NCBI GenBank assembly: GCA_900404475.1
Contig: OUQQ01000076.1
Span: 9,570-47,739 of the forward strand
DNA length: 38,170 bases
Source of the DNA: Spongospora subterranea
Lineage: Eukaryota > Endomyxa > Phytomyxea > Plasmodiophorida > Plasmodiophoridae
Reading direction: 5' to 3'
A model generated the notes under the pieces. The model did not search any database, had not been told where the DNA came from, and was given only the letters and a program-made list of their open reading frames with translations. A program made the translations under genes and the position numbers. Below are positions 32,891 to 38,170 of the stretch, one piece after another; within the stretch, counting starts at the first letter, position 1, and every line of letters starts with the position of its first letter.

Positions 32891-33600
32891 TCGATATAAC
32901 ACCCAATTAACAATATCGGGGATATGACAAGAATCACATAAACAATTCTGATTTCTGTCATGGAATCGTTTGGTTTTGTGTGTTTCTGCACGTTATATTT
33001 CAATAGTTTTACAGAGGCGACGCCTGTCGTGTGAAGATAGGATACGGAATCCGCCTTGATGTGGGTTTGAGTTAGAATCACAACAACAAAACAGTGATGG
33101 ATCTTCCATAATTGATGGGTCGTTTTCAGAGTCGATATTCGAGTTTTCTATCTGGTCCAGCAATCAGAACACTGCAAATATGTGTCAGTCAATTAAACAG
33201 TTCATCATGTTATAGACTGTGAATTGCTCTTTCACAAGTTTCACAGTGATCAGGTATTATTTCTCAAAGAGTAAATCCTGAACCGATATCGTCCTCAGTT
33301 GACCTTGATGTGACAGAGTTAATCCCAAATGGCAGTTAAAATCAGGTGATCGCCATATTTCATGGGTTATAACTCTGGAGATCATGTCCAGATTCTCTCC
33401 AGATGTGATCTCACCCAATCTGCTCCCTATTTGTCTGCGCTTCTTATGGCTTAAGTTCCTCTCGTGGCTAATCCTTTATCATGTCGTTGTAGTAGAGTGC
33501 GTTTCCAGTTCACTTTGTCCCACGAGTAGAGGTCAGAAATCAGGAAACAGTTGATATTGATTCTGATCCATTATTTGATGATGTATTAGGTCAAGGTGTG
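32891..33600. other. Gap between ABCG and STN1 genes
   Basis: No coding signal is visible. It holds the promoter of STN1 on its left and the 3' flank of the ABCG gene on its right; both are transcribed leftwards. Confidence 0.5.
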
Positions 33601-36600
33601 CTACTTTTGCTTATCTCTATTCAATCCAATCATCAAGAGATATCCTGCTGTTCGATACGCTAGCCCAATAATGATCATATTGACGATATCCTCATTAACC
33701 GCAGATAGATCATATCTGACCACCAATCACCATCAGTGATTATGATCAGATCAACACCCCCGTTATTCCATCAATACCCGAATGACACAGCATTATACTC
33801 CATATCGTATATCCCTTGATACTTATCCCACGAAAGCGCATCTGACAGATTATTACAATCGCAATGATCATCATCAAAATTGGATTACATTGTGCTTCTG
33901 CCGCCCATCGATTAGGGCCAATATTATATATGAATATGATCCCCCATTGTCTAGCCTGTTCATATCGATAAGAAAGACACCTCATTTCGTTTAAACAACA
34001 TTGGGAGGTGGTTTGAGAATGTCTGGGTTTGGGAAATACCTTTGTAAGAGGTGGTCCATATCCACAGAATACAGACATGAATAGGCCAACGATAACCGCA
34101 ATCAGACCAGTATTCCTCCGTTTGGCCAACATTGATATCACACAAGCGACACCATAAACACCAAATACATTGAGGAAGAACAATACGAACTGATATCCGA
34201 TACTATAGGTCGGTCGAGCGAGAATATAAAATATCGCTGTGAAGTGGGCGGACGATAGCGATATTCTATACAGGGAGGCGATGGTTTTACCCTGAACAAT
34301 GTGTTGATTGGGGTGGAACGGGCGGTTTTGAACGAACGGGGCCGTACAATATAATAGGCGATTGGGGATTGACCAGACGCCGCTTCTCTCCAATAGATGT
34401 GCTTCTCTTCACCGAATACCTGTACACCAGATGGAGCTGCAGATAACGCCACCGCTATTCCACCCAACATACAATCTGTCGAAAAACACCAATTTCCCTT
34501 TAATTTGAGTAGATAACTGAAATCGAAAGCAAATCACCAAGACATTTGATGAACGTTGTTCCCTGACGATAAATGTGGTGTTGTGAATCTGTTTGTTGAG
34601 ATGACTGACATAGAGCAACGGTCCATTGAGTTGGTGTTCTCGATAATGATGTATATGGTGATATCAGTAATCCATTATAGGATTCCTGACCTTGACCCGA
34701 TGATATTCCCAGCAACGCCCCCGCCAGAAGACCTGTCAATATCTCCAGGAATATCGGGGCCATCGATCGCGATTGCTGCAACACCGATCGGTGATGGCAT
34801 TGGATCATCTGCCGGAGATATGACGCGCCACGAGATCTGGCTGCCTTCATCATCGCCATCGGATCGATCCTATCCTTGACATTATCACCAGGTAAACACA
34901 TCTGCCGATTACAATAATCCACAAGTTCATCTGTGGTTATCGGCGCCAATCCGTCTTTGCGTTTTCCACGTCCAGATAATAGATCCATGAATAGATCAGC
35001 CGGATTGGTATTAGATGGGAATACAGCCCCAAACGTCTCAAAATACGGTAGAGCCTGTTTAACAGGGCCAAAATAGGCGGTTCGTCCACCTGGAACTAGC
35101 ATTAGAATATCGTCGAATTTCTCGAAGATTTCAATTCGGGGCTGATGAATGACGGCGACAACGGTCAAACCGAACTTGGAGAACGACCTCAGAATCTGAA
35201 TAACATCTAGAGCTCCTGTTGAATCCAGACCAGATGTTGGCTCGTCTAGGAATATGGCATTGGGCAATGTAACCAACTCCATGGCGATATTCACCCGTTT
35301 CCGTTGCCCACCAGATATTCCTCGCCTGGTCTCGTCCCCGATGAACGAATGCGCCACCTTTGTTAGGCTGCAGATCGGGGTTAGAACAGGGGCGTTGGAT
35401 TGGGATCAGGATTGTCCACCTTAGCGATTGGAGAACACGATCAACGTGCGCGTCAATATCGGCAGATCGCCAATGTTTCGGCAATCGCGTACGAGCTGAA
35501 TGAAGAACGACTTCACGAACCGTTAAATCCCTGTGCATTATATCGTCCTAAAACAGATATCAATCAGTTGGTGAACCCCAAACGATAACAACCGCATTAT
35601 AATCGTATTACTTGAGGAACATATCCAACAAGCGCCTTGTAAATGCTCATTTCCGTCGTCAAACCGTTGATCTTCAGATCCCCACCAGTTCTTTTCACTT
35701 TTCCCATCAACGCGCTCATAAACGTCGTTTCTACAGACACCACAAATGATCTGAATATGTCCCTATTTCGGGTTAATATCCATTATTACTTCCAGCACCA
35801 GATGGGCCCATTATAGCTGTCATTCGCCCAGACAGAATTTCTCCAGATATCCCCTGTAGTATCGGTTGTCCATTTGCCAGGTTCACCCTCAGTTCCTTAA
35901 ACTGAAAGTCCATTTTCATATTGTTATGATTGGAGAAACAGGAAGACACGGAATCGAGTATATTCTCGCCCACAATCGTGGCATTTGTAGACACTCCCAC
36001 GCTTGGCGAAGCGTTGTTGATAAAGACAGACCTGACTCGTGGTATTTTTGGGGTTTCCGTTATATTGGCTGATGGAGCTGGGAAAATGGTCAGATATTTA
36101 CTGGCGATAAATACCCGTCGTAGGCAAACAGGGAGAATATCTGTAAATGGTAATCCAGCACGACGTAGCTCATATCGACGACGGAGAACAAACATGAACC
36201 CGAGTAGGATATCCAGTAGGATTATGATCAACAGCAGACCAAAATGAGTCTCCTTGATCGACCCGATTGGACAGGATGAAAGAAATTGGCACTTATTGGG
36301 TTGATGGGTTCCTGTTAGGCAATAATACCCTTGTGGGCTATGGAGATGGGGTTCAGATCAACGGGAGGCGCTCAATGATGATGAGAATATTACCAGGGGA
36401 GCATTGTGTAAGGATCGGGGCAATAGAACCCAGGAAGACATGGGATTGGCTCAAACCGACCCTGAGGCTGTCGAGAATTATAACCGGGGTGAACAATGGA
36501 TTGATCACGAGTGGAATACCAGACAGATCTCGTGGCCTTCAAGGCGTTTATATAAACAATAGACACTGGGTGGACAGGCAACAGAATAGGTGATGGGGTT

Positions 36601-36886
36601 TGATTGATTGAGATAGGGACAGAAGAACCCGCTTGGACAATGGACAGGTTGAGTTGAGTTGAGTATATCATATCCAACAGGTTGATTAGGGGACTATATA
36701 TCATTGGGATCAGTAATAATTAGGGGATGATCATCGCCATCTCACCATAAAACACCCATATCCTGATCGATCATTGGGAATAACAGGTAGGGACTCTATC
36801 GCAGGAACAACCCATTTCTGCCCTCGTATTGGGGGATTGTTAGCGAAGAAATTATTGCTCAGCTCAACGTGTTCAGAAAAGCTCAT
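33601..36886 (-). CDS. ABCG half transporter with Cys-rich N-terminal domain (plant ABCG24/28-like)
   Basis: Twelve exons fit in phase (855 aa): 36886-36746, 36693-36520, 36467-36394, 36337-35790, 35730-35612, 35547-35420, 35367-34610, 34475-34348, 34291-34040, 33955-33889, 33841-33778 and 33715-33601. An extracytoplasmic Cys-rich region comes first (CPSGFFCPYLN, CLPGFYCPDPY, CPQGYYCLTG), then a membrane segment. The nucleotide-binding domain has Walker A GPSGAGKTT (Lys about 313), signature ISGGQRKR (412-419), Walker B AIFLDEP (Asp about 436) and H-loop His about 469. The six-helix domain includes GVQVFGEEKHIYWREAASG and ends YRTAGYLLMIGLNRDKQK. Half transporters dimerise and usually move lipids or hydrophobic compounds. 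No signal peptide follows the chosen ATG, so a 5' exon may be missing. Confidence 0.88.
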
Positions 36887-37397
36887 TTAATAATTGAGAT
36901 GACCTGTTTATCAACCTGACCGATCCTCCAGAGGTACCCTGGCACTCTCTTCATCTAGTGCCCCAGGTCAAACCAACAACAATCATTCAAGGGGCGACGA
37001 CAGACCCATATGTGGAACGGGGAACGGTCGGGGGAACGATTGTCATCAGTGTTTATCAGTATTATAACTGATAAGATGGGTATTGTTCTGCTGATTGACA
37101 TTCAACAAACTATTGAGTAAAATGATGACGACTGGGATTTATTGATATCAATAGCTGTCAGTGACGATTGATAGAATTGTTTGATTAAATGGATTATTTT
37201 CTGGTGGATGTTTAAAATATCGGTGGAAACTATGTCAATCGGCAGGTTTCATGTTGACCGATGGATGGGTGAGTCCTTAATGTGTTCCTGCTTGATCATT
37301 AAAATGAGTGTCTGTTCATCACACGAGATATAAATATTTTTGGAACGCCAATGTCAAAAGTCATACTATCATTCGAAAGCCCTTTGATGATCAAGGT
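36887..37397. other. Gap upstream of the ABCG gene
   Basis: No clear coding sequence is visible. A missing signal-peptide exon of the transporter could lie here, but I could not find one with an ATG, hydrophobic core and matching donor. The gatcatcgcc/tgatcatt-rich text resembles the flanks of the transporter gene. Confidence 0.4.
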
Positions 37398-37980
37398 TTA
37401 CTGAACTTTGGGCATTGCCTCAAAACTCATCGGGAAATGGGATATTGAAGCATTTTGCTGTGCTTTTCGAATGAATCCTTTCATCTTTGGAGCCCAAATA
37501 CTTTTCACCTTTCGATAAATATGAGATGGGTTGGACTCTGACTGCTCAGAGATAGCATTGGATCGCTTTCCCGTCGTATTTGTTGCTGATGAAGAAACCG
37601 TTTTGAATCCACGACTCCAAGTGCTTTGGGCAACGAGTTAGGGGCTCAATCGTGACCTCTGCACCCTTGCCATTACCTTCAAGAATATTCTGATGGTATA
37701 ACTTGATCATCCCTTCCCCATTGTCAGGCAGCGATGTGATCTGGCCCGGAAAAAGGATGATATCATCGGCTGTGTCCGGGAAGAAGGCCTTCCTCGGGTA
37801 AAGTTATCTATCGAAAAACGCAGTGATTTCAGGTTGACGCAACGAATCGAGCATTTCTGTCCTTTCCTCACAGACAGGACGACGATGCAAACTGATCAGG
37901 TGCTGATCAAGGACGATATCGCCGTTAACCAATCCGGTCGCCGTCAAAAACATTCGAAGCGTCGACAGAACAGTCTTCGT
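37398..37980 (-). pseudogene. Degenerate unidentified coding sequence
   Basis: A minus-strand frame opening after an acceptor-like CTTAG at 37981 reads TVLSTLRMFLTATGLVNGDI and HRRPVCEERTEMLDSLRQPE. It meets a TAA at 37806-37804, then continues in the same frame (FFPDTADDIILFPGQITSLP, GAEVTIEPLTRCPKHLESW) to a TGA at 37548. A shift by one base near 37590 would continue it as SNAISEQSESNPSHIYRKVK to a TAA at 37398. A stop plus a frameshift in otherwise protein-like sequence suggests a decayed gene, though unseen introns could explain part of it. I do not recognise the family. More coding-like sequence on the same strand (37981-38116) may be its 5' part. Confidence 0.35.
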
Positions 37981-38170
37981 CTAAGATGGCATCTGAATTG
38001 AGTCCGAAAAGACGAAGCCGCATTCTACAAATTGGTTCTTTCCAAGGCGAAATCACAACAAGAAGTCCATTCCATTCAAATGGGAACACAAAATCGTAAA
38101 CCAAATTTCCCCACAACTACAGGATCAACCAGATCACAATGTCCATCTCAACCAAGTACAGGTAAATCTA

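Noticed and set aside
36267..36593. Plus-strand 108-codon frame
   Set aside because: It lies opposite the Cys-rich exons of the ABCG gene, which have homology and splice support.
1..38170. tRNA, rRNA or CRISPR features
   Set aside because: Stretches resembling the tRNA T-loop (ggttcga) at about 6190, 8472 and 16868 lack a matching acceptor stem and anticodon arm. No rRNA-like sequence and no spaced direct-repeat array was seen.

Overview
The window is nuclear DNA of a compact, intron-rich eukaryote. Nearly every recognisable gene is cut by short introns (mostly 42-71 nt, usually GT...AG, often with CTAAC/CTGAC/CTAAT-like branch sites about 10-20 nt before the acceptor), and stop codons are the standard three. 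I rebuilt exons by matching splice phase to protein-family expectations. For the main genes the summed exon lengths are multiples of three, an internal check. Two genes (an EFCAB10-like DPY30/RIIa protein and an STPG2-like PG-rich repeat protein) belong to families tied to cilia/flagella, so the organism probably makes flagellated cells. With compact introns and the general gene complement this suggests a zoosporic fungus-like or other flagellated unicellular eukaryote; I cannot fix the lineage from sequence alone.

Layout. 1-2061(-): proteasome lid subunit Rpn6/PSMD11, cut by the left edge. 2173-2471(-): last exons of an unrecognised gene. 2902-3303(-): EFCAB10-like. 4740-5809(+): partly resolved gene ending in a glutaredoxin-like domain without the active-site cysteine. 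6659-8790(-): coding-like segments of an unidentified or decayed gene. 9219-9587(-): histone H2B with E2F-like sites upstream. 10099-10412(+): tiny three-exon ORF. 10710-13473(-): 12-exon arginine deiminase with a second, degenerate deiminase-like module. 13886-14188(-): unknown small ORF. 14314-14850(+): PUB-domain protein. 14884-16359(-): SETD3-like methyltransferase. 16887-17177(+): small, probably mitochondrial protein. 18000-18979(+): Qc-SNARE of SYP7 type. 19414-21326(+): pyruvate dehydrogenase E2. 21481-22851(+): severin/gelsolin-type actin regulator. 23225-24203(+): broken MULE/FAR1-like transposase. 24668-25682(+): RRM protein. 25739-27427(-): STPG2-like. 27600-29346(-): GPI transamidase subunit GAA1. 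29660-31533(+): Ada2 transcriptional adaptor. 31625-32890(-): STN1 telomere protein. 33601-36886(-): ABCG-type half transporter with a Cys-rich N-terminal domain. 37398-37980(-): degenerate coding segment.

The genes do not form a pathway or operon. They are housekeeping genes (proteasome, chromatin, telomere, secretion, mitochondrial metabolism, cytoskeleton) separated by 100-800 bp, with decayed coding sequence in the larger gaps. The most unusual gene is the tandem arginine deiminase: its first module keeps all expected catalytic motifs, while the second keeps fold-level similarity but has Asp where the catalytic Cys should be.
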